Notes under the pieces: generated by a model | Told to the model about the DNA's origin: nothing | What the model saw: the letters and a program-made list of their open reading frames with translations, nothing else | Databases searched by the model: none | Made by a program: the position numbers and the translations under genes | NCBI RefSeq assembly: GCF_030811855.1 | Contig: NZ_JAUSRN010000010.1 | Location: 181,212-245,211 of the forward strand | Direction: 5' to 3' | Source of the DNA: Variovorax paradoxus | GTDB taxonomy: Bacteria > Pseudomonadota > Gammaproteobacteria > Burkholderiales > Burkholderiaceae_C | Length of the DNA: 64,000 nucleotides | In this document: positions 44,147-52,808 of the stretch, one piece after another | How positions within the stretch are numbered: the stretch's first letter is position 1 | How the letters are laid out: each line of letters starts with the position of its first letter

Positions 44147-46084
44147 ATGAGCGAACCCGCACTCGGCCTCTCGATGCTCGCGTTGATCGTGGTCGTGATC
44201 ATGCTCGGCTTCCCCACGGCGTTCACGTTGATGGGGCTGGGCATGTTCTTCGGCTTCATCGCCTTCCATGACCCCGCCACGCCATGGCTCGACAACCGCA
44301 TCTTCGACCTGATGGTGCAGCGCGCCTTCGGTGCCATGACCAACGAGACGCTGCTTTCGATTCCGCTGTTCGTGCTGATGGGCTATGTGATGGAGCGCGG
44401 CGCCCTCGTCGACAAGATGTTCCATAGCGTGCAACTCGCCTTTCGCCGCGTGCCGGGGTCGCTCGCGGTGACGACGCTGATTGTCTGCACCTTCTGGGGC
44501 ATTGCGAGCGGCCTCGTCGGCGCCGTGGTGGTGCTGATGGGCGTGATTGCGATGCGCCCGATGCTCAACGCCGGCTACGACACGCGCCTTGCAGCCGGCG
44601 TGATCACTGCGGGCGGCACGCTCGGCATCCTGATTCCGCCCTCGGTGATGATCATCGTGTACGCGGCAGTAGCCGGACAGTCCGTCGTCAAGCTTTATGC
44701 GGCCGCGATGTTCCCTGGCTTCTTCCTCGCCCTTCTCTACCTGGTCTACGTGATCGGATGGGCCATGCTGCAGCCGAAGGTCGCGCCCAAACTGCCACCC
44801 GACGAGCAGCGCGCCCACGTCTCGCCCTGGGTCGCGCACATCGCCGCCAGCTATTCGCCGCGCATGCTGCCCGCATTGGTCGCTGCCGTGGTGTCGCCGG
44901 CACGCGCGCTGCGCGGCATGGCCGAGGGCGTGCGCATCACATGGTGGACGCTGCTGCGCGGCCTCCTCGGCGCGCTGGTGCCGCTGGCGCTCGCGGCCGT
45001 GACGCTGGGCTCGGTCTGGTGGTATGTGGCGATCTACTCGCAGAAGGACAACAACGCGCCGGTGGCGGAGCAGCAGTCGACGCAGAAGGCTGCGGGAACA
45101 GTTGCCGCGCTGCCCGAAGCCCCATCATCTTCCAGCACCGGGCTGGCCGAACCGCCGGCTTCGGAAGAGCCGAAGGAGCCCGCATCGGACGGCGGCCTGC
45201 AGGAGCCGCCCGGCGGAGTGGAGGAGCCACCCGGCAGCGAGGCCGCTTCGCCGCCGCAGGCCGCTTCCGAGGGCGGTTTGCAACAGCTCGGCGAAGCGGT
45301 CGATGCACCGAAGACCGCCGCAGTGCCCGAAGCCTTCTACACAGGATTCTTGGTCGCCAGCCTATTAACGCTCGTGCTGCTGGCCTGGTACTACTGGCGC
45401 CTGGATGCGGAGCAGTTCGAGATCCTGCGCATGCTGGTGTCGTCGGTTATGCCGCTTGCCACGCTCACGCTGGTTGTGTTGGGCGTGATCCTGTTCGGCA
45501 TCACGACCGCAACCGAGTCGGCTGCGGTGGGTGCCGCCGGTGCCTTCCTGATGGCGTGGCAAGCCGGCACCCTGAACTTTAAGAAGATCAAGGAGGCCGT
45601 GTTCCTCACGCTCAAGACCACCTCGATGGTCTGCTGGCTCTTCGTGGGCTCTGCGCTGTTCTCGGCGGTGTTCGCGCTACTGGGCGGCCAGCGCATCATC
45701 GAGGAATGGGTGCTGGGCATGAATCTCAGCCCGCTGCAGTTCCTGCTGCTGTCGCAGGCGATCATCTTCATTCTCGGCTGGCCGCTCGAATGGACCGAGA
45801 TCATCGTGATCTTCGTGCCCATCTTCCTGCCGCTGCTCGCGCACTTCGAGATCGACCCGCTGCTTTTCGGCGTGCTGGTGTTCGTGAACCTGCAGGCGGC
45901 GTTCCTGTCGCCGCCAGTGGCAATGTCTGCCTTCTACCTGAAGGGGGTGTCGCCGCCGCACGTGACGATCAACCAGATCTTCGCGGGGATGATGCCGTAC
46001 ATGCTGATCGTGATCCTGTGCATGGTGTTCATGTACATCTGGCCAGGGTTGACGCTGTGGCTGCCGCAGTATCTGTATGGGTAA
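44147..46084 (+). CDS. dctM: TRAP transporter large permease with long central insert
   Basis: DctM proteins carry the substrate and sodium path. This one is 645 residues, while most are about 425-450. The conserved N-terminal half (LSMLALIVVVIMLGFPTAF, TLGILIPPSVMIIVYA) and C-terminal half (ATESAAVGAAGAF, WPLEWTEIIVIFVPIFLPLL) are intact. The extra 200 residues between them include two further hydrophobic helices and a Pro/Glu/Ser/Gly-rich stretch (about 45045-45330) with repeated QEPPGG/EEPPGS units. Codon use there is normal and the frame is unbroken. Confidence 0.92.
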   Translation: MSEPALGLSMLALIVVVIMLGFPTAFTLMGLGMFFGFIAFHDPATPWLDNRIFDLMVQRAFGAMTNETLLSIPLFVLMGYVMERGALVDKMFHSVQLAFRRVPGSLAVTTLIVCTFWGIASGLVGAVVVLMGVIAMRPMLNAGYDTRLAAGVITAGGTLGILIPPSVMIIVYAAVAGQSVVKLYAAAMFPGFFLALLYLVYVIGWAMLQPKVAPKLPPDEQRAHVSPWVAHIAASYSPRMLPALVAAVVSPARALRGMAEGVRITWWTLLRGLLGALVPLALAAVTLGSVWWYVAIYSQKDNNAPVAEQQSTQKAAGTVAALPEAPSSSSTGLAEPPASEEPKEPASDGGLQEPPGGVEEPPGSEAASPPQAASEGGLQQLGEAVDAPKTAAVPEAFYTGFLVASLLTLVLLAWYYWRLDAEQFEILRMLVSSVMPLATLTLVVLGVILFGITTATESAAVGAAGAFLMAWQAGTLNFKKIKEAVFLTLKTTSMVCWLFVGSALFSAVFALLGGQRIIEEWVLGMNLSPLQFLLLSQAIIFILGWPLEWTEIIVIFVPIFLPLLAHFEIDPLLFGVLVFVNLQAAFLSPPVAMSAFYLKGVSPPHVTINQIFAGMMPYMLIVILCMVFMYIWPGLTLWLPQYLYG

Positions 46085-46111
46085 CATCGGCCCGCGGCGG
46101 TTGCTTGCCGA

Positions 46112-48178
46112 TCAGCGGCGCCGCTCCACATAGGGGCGCGCCTGCAGCAGCACGATGCGGTCGCCCACGGTGGCCCACTCGATGTCCTGGTCAACGCCGC
46201 CGAACGCCCGCTTCACGGCCGCGCCCACGCCTGCAAGGCGCAGCACCAGTTCGTCCGTCAGCACGGTGCGGCCGGCTTCCACCGGCACCTCTTTCACGCC
46301 GCCGTCCTTGTCGAGCTGAAGAGCCGTCTCTTCGGCCGAGCGGCTCAGCACCTGGATCGCCTTCGACCAGCTCGAATACATCACCTGCTCGGCCACACGC
46401 TGGCCCTCGACCACGCGGATGCCGATGCCGCGCTTGGCAGAGATGTAGGTGACGTAGGGGTGGCCCGCGTCGAAGGGGTCGCGCGTGATCATCACGCCGG
46501 CGTTGGTCGAATCGATCGCGGTCTGCACGAACACGCCCATCAGCACCGACTCGGCGCCGAAGCCCGCGGCACTGCGCGCCTCCCACGCTTCGGGGTTGAA
46601 GACTGAGGCCCAGACCTTCTTCACCGCGAGCTCGAGCGCGTCGCCGGTCTTGACGTTGGGCACCGTGCTGTAGAGGCCCGCGCCGCTGAAGCCGGGGAGG
46701 TCTTCCGAGTTGGACGAGCTGCGCACGAACACGCCGCCGCCGCCCAGCTGCGATTGCCATGCCGCCCGCCAGGACGCCGCAGTGGCGGGCTCGACCGGCC
46801 ATTTGACGATTGCATCGCGCAACTGCGCCAGCGCCTTCTGCCGGGCTTGCGGATCGCTCGCAAACCCGGGCTGTTGCTGCATGCGCGCGATGCGATCTGC
46901 CAAGCCATTCACGCGCATGAAGCGGTCGTAATGCGCAAAGGGAATGCAGAAGCCGTCGGGCACCGTGGTGGACGGAATGCGCGCCGCCAGCATGGCGCCC
47001 AGGTTCGCGGCCTTCGAGCCGCACTGGGCGCTGTTGCGTGCGCGCAGAGACGCCAGCGGCAGCAGGCGGGTTTCGCGCAGGTCAGGCTTGGCGGACTTCG
47101 CACTGCCGGGCACCGCACCAATGGCCGCGCTGCGCACGTTGCGCGGCGTCAGCGCGGCCACCTCGTCGGGCGTGAGGCGGCGCAGCTGATAGCCCGAGGC
47201 CGCGACCTTGAGCGCCACCCACTGGCCGGCATGTTCGCGCAGCACGGATGCGGCATCGCGCACATAGGCGTTGGGAATGCCCCAGCCCTTGGCCAGCAGG
47301 TTGACGTGCGACAGCGCGGTCGACGGCCGCTCGGTCAGCACGCCCGCCACGGGCGGCAGGTTGATGGGCACCTGGCGCAGCACGGCGATGTCGTCGGGCA
47401 ACAGCGCGTTCAATGCGTTCGGGCCCGAGGCCTCGTCCACGATGCGCACGCGCCCCGTGGCCGTACCGAGGTTCATCGGCATGTAGGGCTGCTCGCGGAT
47501 CAGCGCTTCCTGGCTGACGAAATCGATGCCGGCCTCCTTGGCGACCCGATCGTGCAGCGTCGAGTTGGTCTTGAACTTCACGGGCGCGAAGAAGCTGGCC
47601 TTCACCTCTGCGTCCGCCTGGCGCAGCAGCGCGGGCGTGAGCTGGTCGCCTTCCCAGAATTCATAGGTGAAGCTGCCGATGTTCTGCTGCCAGCTCAGCG
47701 TGCCGAAAAGAAAACGGCGGTCCGCCGCGAGGTAGTTGCGGTCGATCTCGCGCTTGCCGGCGTGCGGCGCAAGGCCGGTGTCGCGCACGAAGCGCACGTG
47801 CAGCTGGTAGCGCGGCGTGTCGATGTAATAGGTGCGCACCGGCCTGGTCCGGCGGTCGACCGCGAACAGCACGTGGGCCAACTGCATCGGCGTGCCGGGG
47901 TCGTAGACGCGGGCCAGGCTGTCGAAGTCGCCCCGGCTGCGCAGCGCGGGCAACGACGCCAGTGCCGCCACGCGCTTTGCGGGCTGCCCGGCCGCGCCCT
48001 CGGAAGCGGCCGTGTTGTTCTGCTGCTGATAGTAGGAAGGCTTGCGCGCCAGCTGGGCTTCCGCCGGCAGGATGGCGATGGCCATCGCGCCCAGCGCCAG
48101 CGTCGCGAGCCAGCGCGGTTTGCTCTTGTTTCGGTAGCGTGGTTTGTCCGATGTGCCTTGATATTTGTCGTTTTTCAT
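46112..48178 (-). CDS. Exported glucan, water dikinase-like / PEP synthase-like protein
   Basis: The 688-residue product has a long N-region and signal peptide (ATLALGAMAIAILPAEA). The central region has STALSHVNLLAKGWGIPN, with His near residue 291, resembling the phospho-histidine domain of glucan, water dikinases. The C-terminal 290 residues are a PPDK-type ATP-grasp domain: VRSSSNSEDLPGFSGAGLY, VWASVFNPEAWEARSAAG, GVMITRDPFD and DQDIEW...LLQARPY. The order His domain then ATP-grasp is that of GWD/PWD, the reverse of PEP synthase, and no TIM barrel is present. It may phosphorylate an envelope glycan, or be an inactive relative. It diverges from a FecR/DUF6600-type gene. Confidence 0.8.
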   Translation of the reverse strand: MKNDKYQGTSDKPRYRNKSKPRWLATLALGAMAIAILPAEAQLARKPSYYQQQNNTAASEGAAGQPAKRVAALASLPALRSRGDFDSLARVYDPGTPMQLAHVLFAVDRRTRPVRTYYIDTPRYQLHVRFVRDTGLAPHAGKREIDRNYLAADRRFLFGTLSWQQNIGSFTYEFWEGDQLTPALLRQADAEVKASFFAPVKFKTNSTLHDRVAKEAGIDFVSQEALIREQPYMPMNLGTATGRVRIVDEASGPNALNALLPDDIAVLRQVPINLPPVAGVLTERPSTALSHVNLLAKGWGIPNAYVRDAASVLREHAGQWVALKVAASGYQLRRLTPDEVAALTPRNVRSAAIGAVPGSAKSAKPDLRETRLLPLASLRARNSAQCGSKAANLGAMLAARIPSTTVPDGFCIPFAHYDRFMRVNGLADRIARMQQQPGFASDPQARQKALAQLRDAIVKWPVEPATAASWRAAWQSQLGGGGVFVRSSSNSEDLPGFSGAGLYSTVPNVKTGDALELAVKKVWASVFNPEAWEARSAAGFGAESVLMGVFVQTAIDSTNAGVMITRDPFDAGHPYVTYISAKRGIGIRVVEGQRVAEQVMYSSWSKAIQVLSRSAEETALQLDKDGGVKEVPVEAGRTVLTDELVLRLAGVGAAVKRAFGGVDQDIEWATVGDRIVLLQARPYVERRR

Positions 48179-48316
48179 GCAGGGTCCCTCATTACATGCG
48201 GTTGCCGAATGTGCGTGCGCTTCACCAAGCAGGGGACCTGCGCTGACAGCGGCAGCGGATTCTCGCGCGTTACATATCCATTGCTTTCATCCGGTCCCGC
48301 GAACCAGAGACAAACC

Positions 48317-50332
48317 ATGAAACGCCCCACCATTTCCATCGTTCCTGCCCGGCCGCTGTATCGATGGCTGATCGGCTTGGCACTGCTGTGCATCGCCGCA
48401 GCAGCCAGCGCACAGCAAGACCCACCCGGCCGCGTGGCTCGTTTGAACTTGCACGAAGGCGCGGTGAGCTTTGCACCGGCCGGCGAAGACAGCTGGTACG
48501 ACGCGCAGCCCAACCGCCCCATCACCACCGGCGACCGGCTCTGGACCGACCGCAACGCGCGGGCCGAAGTGCACATTGGTTCGGCCACGCTGCGAATGGA
48601 CGGCCAGACCCACGTCGAGTTCTCCGAACTCGACGACGACACCATCCGCGTCACCGCAAACCAGGGCAACCTGCAATTGCGCGTGCGAGACGACCTCTCC
48701 GGCCAGCGCGTCGAGTTGGACACCGGCAACCTGGCCGTGGTGATCGACGCGCCCGGCGAATACCGCATCGCAGCCGACCCGGCCGCCGACACCACGTGGA
48801 TTGCCGTGGCCTCGGGCCGTGTGACGCTGCACGGCGAGAACGGCGAATCGCAATCGCTGGGCGCGCGGCAGCAGCTCACCGTGGGCGGCCGCAACCTGGC
48901 CGCGGTGGGCGGCGCACCGGCGCAGAACGGCAGCTTCGATGCCTGGGTGGCGGAGCGCAACCGCATCGAGGACCAGTCGATTTCTGCGCGCTACGTGTCG
49001 CGCGACGTCGTCGGCTATCAGCAACTCGACATCTACGGCGACTGGCAAAGCGACCCCACCTATGGCGACGTCTGGTTTCCGCGCAACGTCGATGCCGAAT
49101 GGGCGCCATACCGCGACGGCCAATGGGTGAACATCGCGCCTTGGGGCCTGACCTGGGTCGATGCGGCGCCATGGGGCTTTGCGCCTTTCCACTACGGGCG
49201 CTGGGCTCGCGTGGGTCCGCGCTGGGCCTGGGTACCGGGGCGGACGACCACGCGGCCCGTGTATTCGCCCGCACTGGTGGGCTTTGTGGGCGGCGGCGCG
49301 AACGCGACGCTGCAGATCGGCGACGGCCGCAGCGGCGTGGGCTGGTTCCCGCTGGCGCCCGGCGAGGCGTGGCGGCCCGCCTATCGCGCGAGCCCGCGCT
49401 ACATCGACCAGGTGAACCGCATGGCCGCTTACCGGAACCGGCAGGCCGAGCTGCGCAACGAGTTCTACGCCAACCAGCGGATGCCCGGCGCCGTGACCGT
49501 GCTGCCGGCCGACCGCTTCGGCCGCGGCCCCTTCGGCCGCCGCGACCTGGTGCGCGTGCCCGACGACCGGTTTGCGCGCGTGCCGGTAGTGCCGGCGCCG
49601 GGAGTGCCAGTGCAAGGCTTCGGCAGCGGCTTCGGCCGGCCCGCGGCGGTGCTGCCGCCGCCGACCCCGCCGATGCTGCGCCAGCAGCAGGAACTGCAGT
49701 ACGAGCAGGCGCGGCAGGCCCGCCAGATGCAGCAGGCGCAGCAGCGCGCGTTGCAGGGCCAACCCTCCCAGCAGCTGCAGCAACGACAGCAAATGGAATG
49801 GCAACGCCAGCAGGAGTTGCGCCAGCAACAGCAGCAACAGGAGTGGCCTCAGCGCGGCGACCAGGACCGGCAGTGGCAACACCGGCAGCAGCAACAACCG
49901 AACCAGCAGATGCAGCTACAGCAACAGCAGCAGCAACAACAGGCGCAGCGGCAACAGCAGGAGATGCAGCAGCGTGCGGCAGCACAGGCACAGGCACAGG
50001 CCCAAGCTCAGCAGCAGTTGCAGCAGCAACAGCGCGCGGCGCAGCAGCAAGCCCTGGCCCAGCAACAGATGCTGCGCCAGCAGCAGGAGATGCTGCGCCA
50101 GCAGCAGGAGATGCAGCAGCGCGCCGCGCAGGCGCAGCAGCAGCTCCAGGCACAGCAGGAAGCTCAGCGCCAGGCACAGGAAGCTCAGGTGCGCGCGATG
50201 CAGCAGCAACGCGGCTTCACGCAACCGCAAGCCCCACAGCCTCAGGCACAGCCTCAAGCTCCGGCCCAGCCGGGCCAACGCCCCGGCGCCGACGAGCGCC
50301 GCCGACTCGTGACCTCTCCCGACCAGCGCTGA
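48317..50332 (+). CDS. Exported FecR-domain / DUF6600-like protein with glutamine-rich tail
   Basis: The 671-residue product has a signal peptide ending AAASAQ. A FecR-like beta domain follows (about residues 30-200; RLNLHEGAVSFAP, VASGRVTLHGE). Next is a tryptophan-rich domain with repeats of the form WAPYRDGQWVNIAPWGLTWV and PWGFAPFHYGRWARVGPRWAWVPG (about 235-330), typical of DUF6600. The C-terminal 220 residues are a Gln/Arg/Ala-rich tract with runs of up to nine glutamines, probably coiled-coil or disordered. There is no sigma-factor gene nearby, so it is not a classic FecR regulator. A secreted or outer-surface structural role is possible. Confidence 0.85.
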   Translation: MKRPTISIVPARPLYRWLIGLALLCIAAAASAQQDPPGRVARLNLHEGAVSFAPAGEDSWYDAQPNRPITTGDRLWTDRNARAEVHIGSATLRMDGQTHVEFSELDDDTIRVTANQGNLQLRVRDDLSGQRVELDTGNLAVVIDAPGEYRIAADPAADTTWIAVASGRVTLHGENGESQSLGARQQLTVGGRNLAAVGGAPAQNGSFDAWVAERNRIEDQSISARYVSRDVVGYQQLDIYGDWQSDPTYGDVWFPRNVDAEWAPYRDGQWVNIAPWGLTWVDAAPWGFAPFHYGRWARVGPRWAWVPGRTTTRPVYSPALVGFVGGGANATLQIGDGRSGVGWFPLAPGEAWRPAYRASPRYIDQVNRMAAYRNRQAELRNEFYANQRMPGAVTVLPADRFGRGPFGRRDLVRVPDDRFARVPVVPAPGVPVQGFGSGFGRPAAVLPPPTPPMLRQQQELQYEQARQARQMQQAQQRALQGQPSQQLQQRQQMEWQRQQELRQQQQQQEWPQRGDQDRQWQHRQQQQPNQQMQLQQQQQQQQAQRQQQEMQQRAAAQAQAQAQAQQQLQQQQRAAQQQALAQQQMLRQQQEMLRQQQEMQQRAAQAQQQLQAQQEAQRQAQEAQVRAMQQQRGFTQPQAPQPQAQPQAPAQPGQRPGADERRRLVTSPDQR

Positions 50333-50429
50333 ACGCCGCGCGCGCGGCGGTGCATGGCCCCGCGCGTGAGCCCCTCCAGCACCGGCGCCTCCTTGGCGGC
50401 TACAGTCTCCGCCAAGGAGCGTCTTTTCC

Positions 50430-51788
50430 ATGCCCACTTTCGACTTCGATCTTTTCGTCATCGGCGGCGGCAGCGGCGGCGTTCGCGCCGCGCGCATGGC
50501 GGCGCAGCACGGCGCGCGCGTCGGATTGGCCGAGGCGGCCGAACTCGGCGGCACCTGCGTCAACGTGGGCTGCATTCCGAAGAAGCTCTACAGCTACGCA
50601 GCCGGGTACGCCGAATCCTTCGAGGAATCTGCCGGCTACGGCTGGAAGCTGCCCGAAGCGCCGCAGTTCGACTGGGCCTATCTCAAGACCCAGCGCGCAA
50701 AGGAAATCTCGCGGCTCAACGGCGTGTATGCCTCGCTGCTGATGAATTCAGGCGTCACGCTGGTCACCGGTTGGGCGCAGCTGGTCGACGGCCACACGAT
50801 CGAGGTCGACGGCAAGCGCCACACGGCCCGCCACCTGCTGGTGGCCACCGGCGGCACGCCCTACGTACCGGAGATGCCGGGACGCGAGCACATCGTCACC
50901 TCCGACGCGATGTTCGATCTCGCGCCCTTTCCAAAGCGCCTGCTGGTGGTGGGCGGCGGCTACATCGCCTGCGAATTCGCGTCGATCTTCAATGGCCTGG
51001 GCGCCAAGGTGACGCAGCTGCATCGCCGCGCGCATCTGCTCACGGGCTTCGATGACGACGTGCGGCAGTTCGTCGCCAACGAGATGGGCAAGGCCGGCAT
51101 CGAGGTGCGGCTCAACGTCGAGGTGGCATCCATCGCGCGCGGGTCGCACGGGCTCGTCGTCACGCTGGCGCGCGGGCAGCAGGTCGAAGCCGACACGGTG
51201 CTGTTTGCCACCGGCCGGGTGCCCAACACGCAGGGCCTCGGCCTGGAGGCCGCGGGCGTGGCGCTCGACGAGCGCGGCGCGATCGCGGTCGATGCGCACT
51301 ACCGCAGCTCGGTGCCGTCGATCTACGCGGTGGGCGACGTTTCCACCCGCGTGCAGCTCACGCCCGTCGCGCTGGCCGAGGCAATGGTGGTGGTCGATGC
51401 CTTGTTCGGCAAAGGCAAGCGCGCTCTCGACTATGAATACATTCCCACTGCGGTGTTCACGCACCCGAACATCGGCACCTGCGGCTACACCGAGCTGGAC
51501 GCGCGCGCCCGGTTCGGCGAGGTCGCTGTGTTCTCGACCGAATTCAAGTCGCTGCGCCACACGCTCTCGGGACGCGGCGAACGCACCTTCATGAAGCTGG
51601 TGGTGCACAAGGCCACCGACCGCGTGGTCGGCCTGCACATGGTGGGTGCCGATGCGGGCGAGATCGTGCAGGGCTTTGCCGTGGCCATGCGCGCGGGCGC
51701 GACCAAGGCGCTGTTCGACAGCACCGTGGGCATACACCCAACGGCGGCTGAAGAATTCGTGACCATGCGCGAACCGATGCCAGGCTAG
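50430..51788 (+). CDS. gor: Glutathione-disulfide reductase
   Basis: The 452-residue flavoenzyme has the FAD motif VIGGGSGGVRAAR, the redox disulfide GGTCVNVGCIPKK (Cys 43 and 48), the NADPH domain VVGGGYIACEFASI and the C-terminal catalytic HPTAAEEFVT. The NADPH-type basic residues (HRRAH) suit GR rather than dihydrolipoamide dehydrogenase. It keeps glutathione reduced, which also serves the glutathione-using enzymes elsewhere in the window. Its stop overlaps the convergent ketopantoate reductase stop by four bases. Confidence 0.96.
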   Translation: MPTFDFDLFVIGGGSGGVRAARMAAQHGARVGLAEAAELGGTCVNVGCIPKKLYSYAAGYAESFEESAGYGWKLPEAPQFDWAYLKTQRAKEISRLNGVYASLLMNSGVTLVTGWAQLVDGHTIEVDGKRHTARHLLVATGGTPYVPEMPGREHIVTSDAMFDLAPFPKRLLVVGGGYIACEFASIFNGLGAKVTQLHRRAHLLTGFDDDVRQFVANEMGKAGIEVRLNVEVASIARGSHGLVVTLARGQQVEADTVLFATGRVPNTQGLGLEAAGVALDERGAIAVDAHYRSSVPSIYAVGDVSTRVQLTPVALAEAMVVVDALFGKGKRALDYEYIPTAVFTHPNIGTCGYTELDARARFGEVAVFSTEFKSLRHTLSGRGERTFMKLVVHKATDRVVGLHMVGADAGEIVQGFAVAMRAGATKALFDSTVGIHPTAAEEFVTMREPMPG

Positions 51789-52693
51789 GTACCGGCCTTC
51801 TGCGGCGTGCCTTCAAGCAGCTTCACCAGCACCAACAGCACGCGATTCGCGGGCGTGGGCACGCCCAGCGCCTCGCCGCGGCGCACGACGTAGCCATTGA
51901 GGTGTTCGATTTCGCTCGGCTTGCCGCGCGAGAGATCTTGCGCGGTCGATGAGTATTGGGTGGGCATCGTCTCTGCAATGCCGCGCACGGCGGCGTCGGT
52001 ATCGCCGGGTATCTCTACGCCTTCAGCCTTGGCAACGGCGAGGCATTCGGCCACCACGTCGCCGATGACGTCGGCAACGCCGTGGCCCTTCACCACTTCG
52101 CCATAGGGCAGCTGGGTGATGGCCGATAGCGCGTTGTAGGCGCAGTTCAGAACCAGCTTGGCCCAGAGCGAGCCGCGCACGTTGCCGGAGATCTGCGTGG
52201 GCACGCCGGCGGCGGCCAACTGCTGCGCCACCTGCTCGCTGCTGCGCGAAGGGGCGATCACCAGCTCCCCGCGGCCGTGGTGCTTCACGTGGCCCGGCCC
52301 TGCCATCTCGGTGGCGACGTAGACCACCGCGGCGGCCACTTCGCTGGACGGCAGCATCGATCGCACGCGCTCGTCGTTGTCGACGCCGTTCTGCAGCGTG
52401 AGCACCAGCGTACCGGGCGAGAGATGCGGCCCGATCTCTGCCGCGGCCGATTCGGTGTCGGTGGACTTCACGCAGAACAGCACGAGGTCGGCGCCCCGCA
52501 CCGCATCCGCCTGCGTGCTCGCGCCAAGCTTCACCTGTTCGTCGAAAGTTTTCGTCTCGAGCCGCAACCCATTCGCGCGGACGGCCTCCACGTGCGACGG
52601 CCGACCAATCAGCATCACTTCATGGCCCGCGCGCGCCAGCATGGCACCGTAGTAGCAGCCGACAGCGCCGGCGCCCATGACTGCGACCTTCAT
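51785..52693 (-). CDS. panE: 2-Dehydropantoate 2-reductase (ketopantoate reductase family)
   Basis: The 302-residue protein has the GAGAVGCYYGAMLARAGHEV Rossmann motif, the catalytic lysine in GSLWAKLVLNCAYN and a C-terminal helical domain ending with the SEIEHLNGYVVRRGEALG segment. It reduces ketopantoate to pantoate for CoA synthesis, though paralogues act on other 2-oxo acids. The ATG at 52693 follows AAAGG by eight bases; a GTG at 52702 is in frame. No other pan gene is adjacent. Confidence 0.92.
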   Translation of the reverse strand: MKVAVMGAGAVGCYYGAMLARAGHEVMLIGRPSHVEAVRANGLRLETKTFDEQVKLGASTQADAVRGADLVLFCVKSTDTESAAAEIGPHLSPGTLVLTLQNGVDNDERVRSMLPSSEVAAAVVYVATEMAGPGHVKHHGRGELVIAPSRSSEQVAQQLAAAGVPTQISGNVRGSLWAKLVLNCAYNALSAITQLPYGEVVKGHGVADVIGDVVAECLAVAKAEGVEIPGDTDAAVRGIAETMPTQYSSTAQDLSRGKPSEIEHLNGYVVRRGEALGVPTPANRVLLVLVKLLEGTPQKAGT

Positions 52694-52808
52694 CTGCTTC
52701 ACCTTTCGCGGTTGTTGATGGAAAGGCTGCCGAGATTAAACGTTCTGAAGCCGGGCACAATCGCGCGGCCTCAACGTTGTCCAACCCCTTGCCCCAAGGT
52801 TTTCTGTC

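Noticed and set aside
49690..50240. Possible tandem-repeat or CRISPR-like array
   Set aside because: The repeats are CAG/CAA glutamine codons inside an intact reading frame with irregular spacing and no spacers.
46754..50332. 1192-codon forward open frame
   Set aside because: Its first 520 codons lie antisense to the GWD-like gene and give a low-complexity His/Gly/Arg-rich translation. Only the part from ATG 48317, with a signal peptide, is a credible protein.
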